DNA from: Sepiola atlantica
Lineage: Eukaryota > Mollusca > Cephalopoda > Sepiida > Sepiolidae
DNA: 64,000 bases
Assembly (NCBI GenBank): GCA_963556195.1
Contig: OY744547.1
Span: 3,833,671-3,897,670 of the forward strand
Reading direction: 5' to 3'
The position numbers and the translations under genes were made by a program. Below are positions 1 to 8,400 of this stretch, piece after piece; the stretch's first letter is position 1; every line of letters starts with the position of its first letter. The notes below the pieces were generated by a model that had not been told where the DNA came from, did not search any database, and saw only the letters and a list, made by a program, of their open reading frames with translations.

Positions 1-184
1 TTCAAGCCACTTTAACCCAATAACTTTTTACTCTTTGTGAATTATTTCTGATGATTTTGTAATGTTGCAGAGCCGATATTGACATAAAAATGTTGTTTGG
101 CACAAGACAAATGAAACGGACCGTAAACTATATGTGTGTATTAAGGCAGCATGTTTTCATTTAGACAAACGTTATTGTGTAACA

Positions 185-380
185 CGGTTTGTTTATTAAA
201 AAGCCCTTTTTCAATGCAAGATATATTTATGATGATGGAGTTGATTTCCGAAATTGCTAAGATACATGTAAAAAAAAAAGAAAGAAATATATCTTGCATT
301 GAAAGAGGGCTTTTTATTCTCAATTTAATAATAATTCTTTGATGCTTATAAAAAAAAATGTTGAACTACTAATATCCTAA
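185..380. repeat. Dispersed repeat family F, copy 1 (with inverted arms)
   Basis: Contains an imperfect inverted repeat: the arm at 198-228 (AAAAAGCCC then a stretch ending in GCAAGATATATTT) is matched in reverse by 285-315. Positions 241-380 recur as a direct copy at 553-692, offset 312 bp, so 185-692 looks like a partial tandem dimer. A related foldback lies at 13,860-14,203. No protein can be assigned; short open frames on both strands here are shadows of the palindrome. Confidence 0.6.
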
Positions 381-539
381 AATACCAGCATGCTGCCCGA
401 TGCGTTTCCGTTCAACCAAAGAGCTACTAAGTTACATCAGACGCGGACAATACGTCAAATAACAAGCAAGGACGTTTTACCGATAGACAAAACTAAAAAA
501 AAGTTGGTTTATTTTTATTAAAAAAAAAAGAGAAATATC

Positions 540-689
540 TCTGACGACGAAGTTTATTTCCGAAATTGATAAGATACATGTAAAAAAAAATGAAATAAAT
601 ATATCTTGCATTGAAAAAGGGCTTTTCATTCTCAATTTAATACTAATTCTTCGATGCTTATATAAAAAAAATGTTGAACTACCAATATC

Positions 690-692
<3 letters not shown>
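540..692. repeat. Dispersed repeat family F, copy 2, ending in (TA)n
   Basis: Direct repeat of 241-380 (shared blocks TTTCCGAAATTG, AGATACATGTAAAA, ATCTTGCATTGAAA). It ends exactly where a (TA)n tract begins. A CTGACGA box at 541-547 followed by CGAAA at 561-565 resembles a hammerhead core, but I could not find a stem III with a cleavage triplet. Confidence 0.55.

Positions 693-768
<76 letters not shown>
692..768. repeat. (TA)n microsatellite
   Basis: Uninterrupted TA tract separating repeat family F from repeat family I. Confidence 0.98.
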
Positions 769-772
<4 letters not shown>

Positions 773-1100
773 AAAGATGCTTTGAGTCATTTTAAACAAA
801 GAAAGAAAATGCAGTTTACATTTACAGGGATACGAATTAAATCCAACATATCGCAGACTTAGCACTTGCATAAGCCGACTTAGCGCTGGAAAAGTTTACA
901 AAAAGAAAAAGGGTATTCAAGTATATAACAGAGGGCCTTAACTTGAACGTTAAAAATTAACGGGGATCATCAGCTTTTTACCATGTAACTGTTTCGTAGA
1001 TTTCAAAACAGAACAGTTATAAAATGTATGGCTCTCCAGTGGTACTGATCAAATGACCCCTTCCCCAATATTCAAATGTAGAAATGATTCAGTTTTAATT
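769..1100. repeat. Dispersed repeat family I, copy 1
   Basis: About 330 bp, starting directly after a (TA)n tract and ending just before another. Shares ordered blocks with 19,466-19,810: GTCTAAAGA at the start, TTTGAGTCATTTTAAACAAA, GGGGATCATCAGC, ATGGCTCTCCA and CCCCAATA. No coding potential or ribozyme core that I can support. Confidence 0.7.
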
Positions 1101-1103
1101 TCA

Positions 1104-1106
<3 letters not shown>

Positions 1107-1166
<60 letters not shown>
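1107..1166. repeat. (TA)n microsatellite
   Basis: Perfect TA tract between repeat family I and an A/T-rich run that leads into the U2-headed repeat. Confidence 0.98.
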
Positions 1167-1169
<3 letters not shown>

Positions 1170-1221
1170 TAAATAAATAATGATAATAATAATAATAAAA
1201 AAATAAAAAAAATAAATAAAA

Positions 1222-1576
1222 AATTTACTCCTCTGCAGGAGTTAGGCACAAGGCCAGTTTTATCTTACTCCCACAAGTAAGATGTGACCCAAGGTCGGGT
1301 CGGGAAAGTGGGGTTTGAAAAGCCAGCGCCCGAGAAAGTGAGCACTCTGGCCATTAAAAATTGCCTGGGCAGCCCCGTCGGCATTCCCCGGTAGGGGCGC
1401 CTCAAGCAGTAAGCAATAAACTTACTCCTCCCCAAAGAGGGGAGGCGAAGCCTGGGAGGGTGGACCTCCTAGAACTGCACAGGACAAACCCACAGACAGG
1501 TGGAATCAAGCCCCGAAGGACAAGACGACATCCGTCTATAGGGTGCAGTATCCATCGGAACAGATACTACACTTAC
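1222..1576 (-). mobile_element. U2 snRNA-headed SINE-like repeat, 5'-truncated copy
   Basis: Reads on the minus strand as the same ~350-bp unit found intact at 17,742-18,085 plus. Shared blocks include GGATACTGCACCC, GGGGCTTGATT, TAGGAGGTCCACCCT, CCGACGGGGCTGCCCAGGCA, GACCCGACCTTGGGTCACA and GGCCTTGTGCCTAACTCC. Its head keeps only TAAGTGTAGTATCTGTTCCG, the U2 segment holding the branch-site-pairing GUAGUA, and then runs into AAT microsatellite. The body after the U2 part is not U2. The open frame at 1,361-1,666 is a shadow on the wrong strand. Inferred to be a retroposed, 5'-truncated copy. Confidence 0.75.
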
Positions 1577-1579
1577 TTC

Positions 1580-1580
1580 C

Positions 1581-1615
<35 letters not shown>

Positions 1616-1680
1616 GTAATACATTACCCTTATAACTACAGATATGGTAATTTGCATATCAAATAAATACTAATTATAAC

Positions 1681-1711
<31 letters not shown>
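1580..1711. repeat. Two (AAT)n microsatellites
   Basis: AAT-type trinucleotide tracts at about 1,580-1,616 and 1,677-1,711, separated by AT-rich spacer. Confidence 0.95.
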
Positions 1712-1713
<2 letters not shown>

Positions 1714-1833
1714 ATCTAAACACTAAACCCTAGAACCATTCTGCTACAGGCGATATATAATATATAATATATAAATCACTTCAGAATGGTAACGGGACAG
1801 ATTCCAATATTCTCTTTCTCTATCTATCTATCA

Positions 1834-1850
1834 ATATATATATATATATA
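1834..1850. repeat. Short (TA)n tract, left flank of hammerhead element J
   Basis: TA tract directly abutting the direct-repeat hammerhead element; preceded by a TCTA-rich stretch. Confidence 0.9.
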
Positions 1851-2235
1851 TGAAAATATTTGTTGTTGTTTATTATCTACGGACGTATACGTTTCATCTT
1901 TTTTCAATCAAGACTCTTCAGCGTAGAAGTTTGACTATTCACTACTGGTCACACGATTCGAAACCCTGGATTATAAGTATTTTTCAACTCCAACCAAACG
2001 TCTTAAACCTCGCGGCCAATATCTGAACGGCTGATAAACTGTGGTAGATTAAATACATTTATAAGCGGCGATGACGACACAGGCATTCTACTTATATTAA
2101 GGAATGATGCATTATAAAGCAAATGACGTCACGCTGTATTTGCACTACTACTAAAGTGCTCTACTAATAATTAAGGAGCGACAAATATGAAAATATTTGT
2201 TGTTGTTTATTATCTACGGACGTATACGTTTCATT
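1851..2235 (-). mobile_element. Retrozyme-like element J: direct-repeat hammerhead dimer
   Basis: A ~48-bp segment (TGAAAATATTTGTTG through TACGTTTCAT) occurs at 1,851 and again at 2,188, offset exactly 337 bp. Each copy carries, on the minus strand, GAAAC, a palindromic stem III, GTC and the 3' strand of stem I. Only the 1,876-1,927 copy keeps the CUGANGA half; the upstream (minus-strand) copy starts at the GAAA box next to (TA)n. This equals one full unit plus a partial one, the arrangement expected when cleavage releases a 337-nt RNA. Hammerhead-bounded repeats of this kind are known from retrozymes and Penelope-like elements; assignment to either is inference. No reverse transcriptase is present. 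Confidence 0.65.
1876..1927 (-). ncRNA. Hammerhead ribozyme (element J)
   Basis: Minus strand, in order: stem I 5' strand TCTACG (1,922-1,927); CTGAAGA (1,915-1,921); stem II GTCTT/AAGAT (1,910-1,914 with 1,896-1,900); GAAA (1,892-1,895); stem III ACGTATACGT, fully self-complementary (1,883-1,892); cleavage triplet GTC with predicted scission between 1,882 and 1,881; stem I 3' strand CGTAGA (1,876-1,881). Stem I is 6 of 6 bp. All conserved core bases are present. The loopless palindromic stem III suggests activity as a dimer, as described for Penelope-type hammerheads. Confidence 0.8.
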
Positions 2236-2253
2236 CATATATATATATATATT
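2236..2253. repeat. Short (TA)n tract, right flank of element J
   Basis: TA tract abutting the truncated second hammerhead half at 2,188-2,235. Confidence 0.9.
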
Positions 2254-2294
2254 ACTAAATACTAGTCATCTCAGCCTCATCGGTGATCCGATAG

Positions 2295-2360
2295 TATACT
2301 CAACGTAGCGAAGTGAAGTGGATAATGATGCGGGTGTTCGAAGTTCGAATCCAGTCGGTT
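2295..2360 (+). mobile_element. tRNA-derived SINE head (box A and box B)
   Basis: A box-A-like stretch TAGCGAAGTGAAGTGG (2,306-2,321) and a box B GTTCGAATCC (2,343-2,352) have tRNA-like spacing. The stretch is a likely pol III promoter relic of a SINE head. No clear SINE body follows, and no aminoacyl stem can be completed, so it is not a functional tRNA gene. Confidence 0.45.
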
Positions 2361-2562
2361 ACATGACACCAATTTCATTTATCGATTTTGGCAACTTCGC
2401 GTAATTCCTCTTGTAGAAACCCGATTCGTAAAAGAGAGTCACGTAAAACGATGTAAAAACTAGAATCGAGCCTAAAAAATTGTGGTACTCTGCTGACTCA
2501 TAAGAATTCAATTTACAACACAGCAAATCGATATTTGGTAACATGATCCATCAGCTTATCTA

Positions 2563-2946
2563 CAGGGTGGGCAAAAATAAGGGTCCTATTTTTAAAAATT
2601 CATAATTTTTTTATTTATTGATTTTTAAAATTTTTTTTTTTAGAATAAGTAAAGGACCCCTTCCGAAGCAAGCATGAGCCGTATTAGCCCTAAGGAACGT
2701 ACCCTCATTTAGAAAACATTATTTTTGCTTAAAAAACTCAAAACAGTGTAAAAACCAATACTTTAGTTTTTGTAAGTTTTAAGAAGTGTTTTTCGGCTAA
2801 AATTGGTTTTGTTTATTTCAAAAAATCTCGGAAGGGTCAGTCTACACGCACATAAAGTTTGGTGAGTTTAACTTTTATTTTGTGGAAGTTATTCAAATTC
2901 AAGGTATTCAAATTTAAAGATAGGACCCTTATTTTGGCCCACCCTA
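2563..2946. mobile_element. MITE with terminal inverted repeats and TA target duplication
   Basis: The left end CAGGGTGGGC-AAAATAAGG (from 2,563) is matched in reverse at the right end (CCTTATTTTGGCCCACCCTA, to 2,946), about 25 bp of inverted repeat with one indel and one mismatch. TA dinucleotides flank both ends (2,561-2,562 and 2,947-2,948), the target duplication of Tc1/mariner-type transposases. The 384-bp body has no transposase frame, so it is a non-autonomous copy. Family name unknown. Confidence 0.75.
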
Positions 2947-2948
2947 TA

Positions 2949-3389
2949 CATTATCATGATTGTCTTATCAAATAATTTCAGAAGACTTTTGCGATATCTA
3001 CGCGTATTAGAAGTCTAAGAACCACGCTATTAGAACATAGAATTACTACAAGAGTTGGACATCTTTCGCATAGGAATTGTTATTATCAGCAATAAATGGT
3101 ACCAAGGGTTCTGATGTTAGTTAGCATCGCCATCGTATATGAGATTGTATTATTATCACCTTGCGACTGGTTAGGTCGGTAAAACGAGCACCTGCGCCAC
3201 AGAGATCACAAGTAACTTTCTACTTAATCAACGTCCGCTTCAGAAAACTCACATGATTTTTTGTTATTGATTCAGTTATTGATTTCGGTTTGTTTTGGGG
3301 ATCGACTTTCATTTTAATCGATCACCCTTTAATCGATAATCCCACTTAACCACATCTATTAATGATAAAAATATTTAAACACACACATT

Positions 3390-3391
<2 letters not shown>
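2949..3391. other. AT-rich spacer without recognised content
   Basis: Unique-looking AT-rich sequence. No open frame, RNA gene or known repeat that I can support. Confidence 0.6.

Positions 3392-3470
<79 letters not shown>
3392..3470. repeat. (AC)n then (TA)n compound microsatellite
   Basis: AC tract 3,392-3,447 passing directly into TA tract to 3,470. It is the left flank of hammerhead element K. Confidence 0.97.
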
Positions 3471-3624
3471 TTTATTTTTAAATACGGATTTTAATCAGAC
3501 ATGGACCAGTGGTTTCTGACAAGAAACGGGTTTAATTCCCGATTCCGTCTTCTTCAGCATAGTCTGAAATAGTAAATGATAGAATTTCTTCAAAAAACAC
3601 TTTTAACCGTTATGAAACGCTATG
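3471..3624 (-). mobile_element. TA-flanked hammerhead element K
   Basis: A ~150-bp insert between the compound microsatellite and the (TA)n at 3,625-3,643. It is dominated by a hammerhead on the minus strand (3,495-3,567). The rest is unassigned AT-rich sequence. Confidence 0.55.
3495..3567 (-). ncRNA. Hammerhead ribozyme (element K)
   Basis: Minus strand: stem I 5' strand TCAGAC-T-ATG (3,558-3,567) pairs with CATGTCTGA (3,495-3,503), 9 bp around one bulged T. CTGAAGA lies at 3,551-3,557. Stem II is long: GAC/GTC, GAA/TTC and CGGG/CCCG with an AATTAAA loop. GAAA lies at 3,513-3,516. Stem III is ACCA/TGGT around one base (3,505-3,513). Cleavage triplet GTC, predicted scission between 3,504 and 3,503. 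The 10.1/11.1 pair of stem II is A-A instead of G-C. All invariant core bases are present. Confidence 0.72.
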
Positions 3625-3643
3625 TATATATATATATATATAT
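3625..3643. repeat. (TA)n tract between elements K and C1
   Basis: Short perfect TA tract. Confidence 0.9.
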
Positions 3644-4043
3644 TTATAAAGATTGTCGAAGAGTGATAAACATGCACGGATGTCCAAATTTATTTCAAAC
3701 TTCAAATGTTCAATGCAAGGTATATTCTGTAATGAAATTATGCTTATACGTTTATAGCTCTATCCTTAAGCCAAGGCTTTTCAAAGATCGAAATCTTATC
3801 ATCAGATCTTTGAAAAGCCTTGGCTTAAGGATAGAGCTATAAACGTATAAACATAATTTTATTACAGAATATACCTTGCATTGAACATTTGAAGTTTGAA
3901 ATAAATTTGGACATCCGTGCATGTTTATCACTCTTCGACAATATTTCTTTATAATTTCTCTATAATTTCTCTATCTCGTATATTGAGCTTTTACCATTTC
4001 ACTATAGGTTCTTTCTACTAAAAGTTTTACTTTTAGTTTCTTA

Positions 4044-4045
<2 letters not shown>
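3644..4045. mobile_element. Hammerhead foldback element, family C copy 1
   Basis: A nearly perfect palindrome: 3,650-3,798 is matched in reverse by 3,806-3,945 (shared blocks TGTCGAAGAGTGATAAACAT, ATTCTGTAAT, AGCCAAGGCTTTTCAAAGAT). The arms meet inside a hammerhead core. After the foldback comes a tail with CTCGTATATTGAGC and a small hairpin (CTAAAAGTTTTACTTTTAG) leading into (TA)n. Family C recurs at 16,270-16,410 and 16,524-16,897. The open frame 3,576-3,842 is an artefact of the palindrome. Confidence 0.7.
3764..3806 (-). ncRNA. Decayed hammerhead core (family C copy 1)
   Basis: Minus strand: CTGATGA (3,799-3,805), stem II AAGAT-TTCG-ATCTT, GAAA (3,779-3,782), stem III AAGCC/GGCTT, then triplet TTA with predicted scission between 3,767 and 3,766. 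The core and two stems are intact, but stem I is lost because the palindrome junction replaced its 5' strand. The opposite arm starts in stem II and lacks the CUGANGA half. Confidence 0.55.

Positions 4046-4123
<78 letters not shown>
4046..4123. repeat. (TA)n microsatellite
   Basis: Long perfect TA tract separating the family C and family D elements. Confidence 0.98.
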
Positions 4124-4126
<3 letters not shown>

Positions 4127-4154
4127 AGCTATGAAAATATATTTATGGCAATAA

Positions 4155-4204
4155 AGTTACACAGAGGCTCCTGCTTTTCATCCCCGGGGGAAATCTTCAG
4201 GCTA
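4155..4204 (-). ncRNA. Decayed hammerhead core, left arm of family D copy 1
   Basis: Minus strand: CTGAAGA at 4,194-4,200, C/G-rich stem II, GAAA near 4,177-4,180, then GTGTAAC. Stem III is disrupted relative to the better copy at 6,386 (AGCAGG in place of ACACGG). Confidence 0.4.
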
Positions 4205-4214
4205 AAATGCATTT

Positions 4215-4268
4215 TAGCCTGAAGATCCCCCCCCCCGGGGATAAAACGCGGGAGCCTTTGTGTAGCTT
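4215..4268 (+). ncRNA. Decayed hammerhead core, right arm of family D copy 1
   Basis: CTGAAGA at 4,219-4,225, a long C-run/GGGG stem II, then TAAAAC where the intact copy has TGAAAC: the core G of the GAAA box is lost. The GTA triplet and the 3-bp stem I (AGC/GCT) are kept. Predicted inactive. Confidence 0.45.
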
Positions 4269-4402
4269 AATTGCCATAAATATATTTTCATAGCTTACTA
4301 CTTAGCTCTACTTACGTATCGTACACTGTTGAAGTAAATATTGAAAATTGATACATACAAAAATATATCTTCTTATAAAATGTTATGTGGATACATGAAA
4401 TA

Positions 4403-4407
<5 letters not shown>

Positions 4408-4467
<60 letters not shown>
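4408..4467. repeat. (TA)n microsatellite
   Basis: Right flank of family D copy 1. Confidence 0.98.
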
Positions 4468-4469
<2 letters not shown>

Positions 4470-5220
4470 AATATGGATTAAATAAAAGGATAAAATGAGA
4501 AATTATTCAAACTTTATTACATATAAAAGTCCAAGCAAAAGGTACTGTAAAGTCCTTAATCTATGGATTTTCAAATAAAATCCTTACCTCAGAGGACTAT
4601 TACCGCAATGATATCACTGTGAGTAAAATATGCGCTTTGAAAATATGTGTGGAACATATTACTTCGGGACGGCTTCCCTGCGGGTTACAACATAGCCATC
4701 TTTAAATTAAATGTCAACGAATTCCTATTATATAAGTATTTAAACTTGTTTCATCTTAGCAATCTTTCTCAATCCTTTCATTAGGTTATTCATATCTCAA
4801 CTGACAATCATTCCACCTACTCAACACGAATCCTCGAGTAGATTTTTGCCTTGGTGAGTGGTGATAGATTATTTTTAAAAAATAGAATAAAATATGTCAT
4901 CAGGTAAATACGCCGTAAAGCTTTGGTCAGTTGTTTCATTTTACCACTGTTTCGAGATTAACCCCGTTTTTAAACTGCAAATATCACATTTCTCAAAATA
5001 TATATTACTCTATTTGAAATAAAAATAATGTTATTCTAGGGTAGAATTTTGATAAATCTGACTTGCACAGTTATATAAGGTATTACAATCTTTGTTCCAC
5101 ATATAGAAATCCAATTAATTGTTAATGTCATTCGTAAGTACTTGAACCTAAGGATTCTACGCGTCTTTTGATAATTAATTGCATTTTTTAAATTAATTTA
5201 GTTTCTTTTGTGCGCAGGTT
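4468..5220. other. AT-rich spacer without recognised content
   Basis: Unique-looking AT-rich sequence with no long open frame and no repeat that I recognise. Confidence 0.6.
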
Positions 5221-5325
5221 ATAGTTAGGGTAAGGGTCAGGGTTAGGGTGTAGAGTTAGTGTGTAGGTTTAGGGTTTAGGGTTAGGTTTAAAGTTAGGAT
5301 TAGGGTTATGATAAAGAACTGAACA
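5221..5325 (+). repeat. Degenerate telomere-like (TTAGGG) tract
   Basis: Irregular G-rich units (GGGTTAGGGT, GGTTTAGGGTTTAGGGTTAG) drifting from TTAGGG. Flanked on both sides by ordinary AT-rich sequence, so interstitial rather than a chromosome end. Confidence 0.75.
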
Positions 5326-5482
5326 GACATGTTTTTAATAGAACATTCTGAAGTGAATTATTTGTAGAAATATTTTTTTTAAAGAATATATTAAAAAATC
5401 TTGAATTTTTAAAACTTTTTAAAGAACAATTTCATAACTTTTTAAAGTAAAAAAAAAATTTTAAGAAAAAATATTTTGAAGG

Positions 5483-5487
<5 letters not shown>

Positions 5488-5529
<42 letters not shown>
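5488..5529. repeat. (TA)n microsatellite
   Basis: TA tract inside a T/A homopolymer-rich stretch. Confidence 0.97.
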
Positions 5530-5530
<1 letters not shown>

Positions 5531-5708
5531 TTTGTTTTAATTTCTAGAAAAATTTTAAGGAGATTTCTAGAGGGAACGGTTTTTTTAAAAAGTTAATTGA
5601 AGTTTTTTTTAAGATTGATTATTTATTAAATACATTTAGGAGAATAATTATTTTTGATGCTTCCGATTTCTTTTTACAGTAGCCATATTGGAAAACAGAT
5701 TTATGTAT

Positions 5709-5709
<1 letters not shown>

Positions 5710-5755
<46 letters not shown>
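5710..5755. repeat. (TA)n microsatellite
   Basis: Perfect TA tract. The 5,756-6,025 segment between it and the next tract has no recognised content. Confidence 0.97.
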
Positions 5756-5758
<3 letters not shown>

Positions 5759-6022
5759 TTCCCCTCAATAAACCAGTCTATCAGTAAACCGAGATTGATG
5801 CTAATGTGAATCTGGATGCAGCAGAAATAGATCCGAGAATTGGTATTTATAAGTATTTACACCTTGATGCGAATATTATAAGTCCGAATATAAATACATA
5901 GAATAAAATAAATGAATAAATAAATAAATAAATGTAATTAAAATAGGTTAGAAAACACATTAATACGAGCCTACTCCAACATAAACTCTACCAAATTCTA
6001 GTCTATGATAATGGAAAATCAA

Positions 6023-6025
<3 letters not shown>

Positions 6026-6080
<55 letters not shown>
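6026..6080. repeat. (TA)n microsatellite
   Basis: Perfect TA tract. The 6,081-6,346 segment after it shows no recognised gene or repeat. Confidence 0.97.
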
Positions 6081-6085
<5 letters not shown>

Positions 6086-6345
6086 TTTATAAATAAATAT
6101 TAATAATATATTACCTACAGACATCGGTGTGTCATGCTTACGCAATATTCAGTGCAGGAAGGTAATTCTCGACGGTCAACGGGCGCGAACTCCGATCATG
6201 AATCGCAACTGATTCGCAATCAAGAGACTTACCTGTTGGTCACCACAAATTAGCTTGGAGGTTAGGAGGAATTTAACTTTGTAAATACCAAGTCGACGGG
6301 TATTTACAGCAAGCAGCGAAGAGTAATCAACAACAACAAACCGTG

Positions 6346-6346
<1 letters not shown>

Positions 6347-6385
<39 letters not shown>
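6347..6385. repeat. (TA)n microsatellite
   Basis: Directly abuts the stem I end of the hammerhead at 6,386. Confidence 0.97.
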
Positions 6386-6388
<3 letters not shown>

Positions 6389-6438
6389 CCTGACGATTCC
6401 CCCCGGAGATGAAACACGGGAGCCTCTGTGTAGCTTGA
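6384..6438 (+). ncRNA. Hammerhead ribozyme (family D copy 2)
   Basis: AGC (6,387-6,389) pairs with GCT (6,433-6,435) as a short stem I. CTGACGA at 6,390-6,396 fits CUGANGA. Stem II is TTCC/GGAGA-like with a C-rich loop and one mismatch. GAAA at 6,411-6,414. Stem III is ACAC/GTGT. Triplet GTA, predicted scission between 6,432 and 6,433. The core is complete; the stems are short. Confidence 0.6.
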
Positions 6439-6568
6439 TTGCCATATATATTTTCATTGCTTACTACCTAGCTCTACTTACGTATCGAGCACTGTTGAAG
6501 TAAATACTGAAAACTGACACATAAAATATTATATCTCCTTATAATATTTTATGTGGATACATGAAGTA

Positions 6569-6571
<3 letters not shown>
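6386..6571 (+). mobile_element. Hammerhead element, family D copy 2 (single arm)
   Basis: Begins with a hammerhead immediately after (TA)n and continues through GATTGCCATATATATTTTCA and a tail with AGCTCTACTTACGTATCGAG and CACTGTTGAAGTAAATA into the next (TA)n. It matches the right arm plus tail of 4,211-4,405. The coincidence of the element boundary with the ribozyme start is notable. Confidence 0.7.

Positions 6572-6626
<55 letters not shown>
6572..6626. repeat. (TA)n microsatellite
   Basis: Right flank of family D copy 2. Confidence 0.97.
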
Positions 6627-6628
<2 letters not shown>

Positions 6629-7333
6629 ACCCTAGATTAGCGAAATATAATATTTAAAGAATAAAAATAAGATATCCTCTGCATTATTGAAAACCAATTT
6701 TATAAGTCAAATACGAAGTTTTCGAGATGGAGATGGTAAGTCCTTTTGGAGTTAACTCCCTTTCAACGCACACCAAAAATAATTAAAACGGGCTGTTGCT
6801 TTCAAGTTATTTCAAAATGTGTAAGAAACGACAATTATATATTCCGTTTTTTTTTATTGTTATAAGGAAAGCCGAATACGAGAGAGAAAACAAGAAAAAT
6901 CAATTAACTATAAAAGCAAAGAAATAAATGTTCTTTTGAGAGAATGTATGATACAGCCTGTTCTGATTTGATCAAGGAAAATACCCTTCACTTTTTTTTC
7001 TTAATAATAATGTTTTCAGCGTCGTATTTTGAGATTCTTCCGTGAGGACCCTAACCAATAACCTATCAGAAAAAGACAAATAATAAAACTATTTAAAAAA
7101 ACAAAAGCTACCACTTGTTCAGGGATTAAAATATGGCTGAGAAAAGCTAGCGAGCTGTTTATAATTTAAACTGAAGAAAACGTAATTTTTGCCTTGATAA
7201 GCTCCTAAACGTGGTACCATAAAGTATCATGTTGATCTGACGTATGCTAACATTAAAAAATATATGCTCTTATTATTGTATAGTCGGAACCTCTATTGAA
7301 TTATTTTTCTACCCAACGAAACCAGGAAAAAAA

Positions 7334-7335
<2 letters not shown>
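6627..7335. other. AT-rich spacer without recognised content
   Basis: About 700 bp with no supportable gene, RNA or repeat. Confidence 0.6.

Positions 7336-7398
<63 letters not shown>
7336..7398. repeat. (TA)n microsatellite
   Basis: Left flank of the family A foldback. Confidence 0.97.
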
Positions 7399-7402
<4 letters not shown>

Positions 7403-7744
7403 ATGCTTTTATTCGAACATGTACAAGGTCTGCTAGACTGGCATGTCGATGTTATCGATCTACAGCTATCAAGAGCTGAGGTCTCATCAGGCAGAAAGTT
7501 TTTCCGTGATCCGACCCGGTCGGTGAAGTCCAGGAAGAACACTGACCGGGTCGGATCACGGAAAAACTTTCTGCCTGATGAGACCTCAGCTCTTGATAGC
7601 TGTAGATCGATAACATCGACATGCCAGTGCAGCAGACCTTGTACATGTTCGAATAAAAGCATTCACAATACAGCTCTATATCTTTATTGAGCACTCTTTT
7701 ATAAGCCCGGTTTGATTCCCTTTGGATTTTTACCCTACCTGGAT

Positions 7745-7748
<4 letters not shown>
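7399..7748. mobile_element. Foldback element, family A copy 1
   Basis: An almost perfect palindrome of about 265 bp: arms 7,400-7,525 and 7,545-7,668, centre around 7,526-7,544. Each arm reads, towards its outer end, CTGATGAGACCTCAGC, then GATCGATAACATCGACATGC, then TACATGTTCGAATAAAAGCA. A tail with CAGCTCTATATC and TTATTGAGCACTCTTTTAT leads to (TA)n. The tail places it in the hammerhead-element superfamily, but the GAAA box is not recognisable (GATAAC in its place). The open frames at 7,309-7,694 are palindrome shadows. Confidence 0.7.
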
Positions 7749-7797
<49 letters not shown>

Positions 7798-7811
7798 TAC
7801 TCTACCTGGAT

Positions 7812-7866
<55 letters not shown>
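7748..7866. repeat. Two (TA)n tracts around a duplicated tail fragment
   Basis: TA tracts 7,748-7,794 and 7,814-7,866. Between them lies a ~20-bp copy (TTTTTACTCTACCTGGATTA) of the family A tail end seen just before 7,748, with one base changed. Confidence 0.9.
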
Positions 7867-7868
<2 letters not shown>

Positions 7869-8400
7869 TAATTGCTTTAATTTTCAACTTTTATGATATT
7901 AAAATGGTTGATTGTTCACGAATAAAGGGATATGCATTGTGGTAGATTTAATTTTGTAATTAAATCTTATTTTAAATAAGACGTTTTAAAAAGTTTGTAT
8001 TAGCAATTTACGCTATTGAATTGAAAATTGTATTAATGCATGAAAACGCATAATTGAACCCTTACATTATTATAATAAAGTGAAGAAACTTAAACACCGC
8101 CAAGACGGAGTTTATGTCTTCGTTAAACTTTTTACCAAATCAAATTAGAATGTTTAGCTAAATGCAGAGATATGAATAAATACTATTTAACCTATGATTA
8201 ATTACAAATATATATATTGCTAATGTACGTGGTTGCCAGCATTCTGTTAAGATAGATTATTACGTGCTATTTTACATGATAATACGTCCCGTTCAAATAT
8301 GTGTGATGGAAAAGTATTTAATATAATTCCTATCATTTTTTTCAGATTTTCTTTACTTGAAAAAGTCGCAAGATATATCAGAAGATAAATAGCATTTATG
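7867..8400. other. AT-rich spacer without recognised content
   Basis: No supportable gene, RNA or repeat before the ~630-bp tandem repeat begins. Confidence 0.55.

Larger units (their letters stand above)
4124..4405. mobile_element. Hammerhead foldback element, family D copy 1
   Basis: Inverted arms 4,124-4,206 and 4,211-4,302 (AGCTATGAAAATATATTTAT and GGCTAAAATG at the arm ends) flank a tiny centre. A tail follows with AGCTCTACTTACGTATCG and ACACTGTTGAAGTAAATA, then (TA)n. The tail and one arm recur at 6,386-6,571. Both arms hold decayed hammerhead cores. Confidence 0.7.

Noticed and set aside
541..580. CTGACGA ... CGAAA as a hammerhead
   Set aside because: No stem III leading to an NUH triplet and no stem I pairing found.
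960..1015. GAAAC followed by CTGATGA on the minus strand of family I (also ~19,700)
   Set aside because: Order would need a stem II-open hammerhead, but no stem I hairpin exists between the triplet and CTGATGA.
632..1249. Open frames of alternating Tyr-Ile (also near 6,176, 12,614, 14,097, 15,208, 16,330, 25,789 and 26,494)
   Set aside because: They are translations of (TA)n tracts plus flanking noise and have no start context or conserved domain.
7480..7620. CTGATGAG boxes of family A (7,483 minus, 7,575 plus, 15,763 plus) as active hammerheads
   Set aside because: Where GAAA is expected the sequence reads GATAA in all arms. The stems around it are not consistent between copies.
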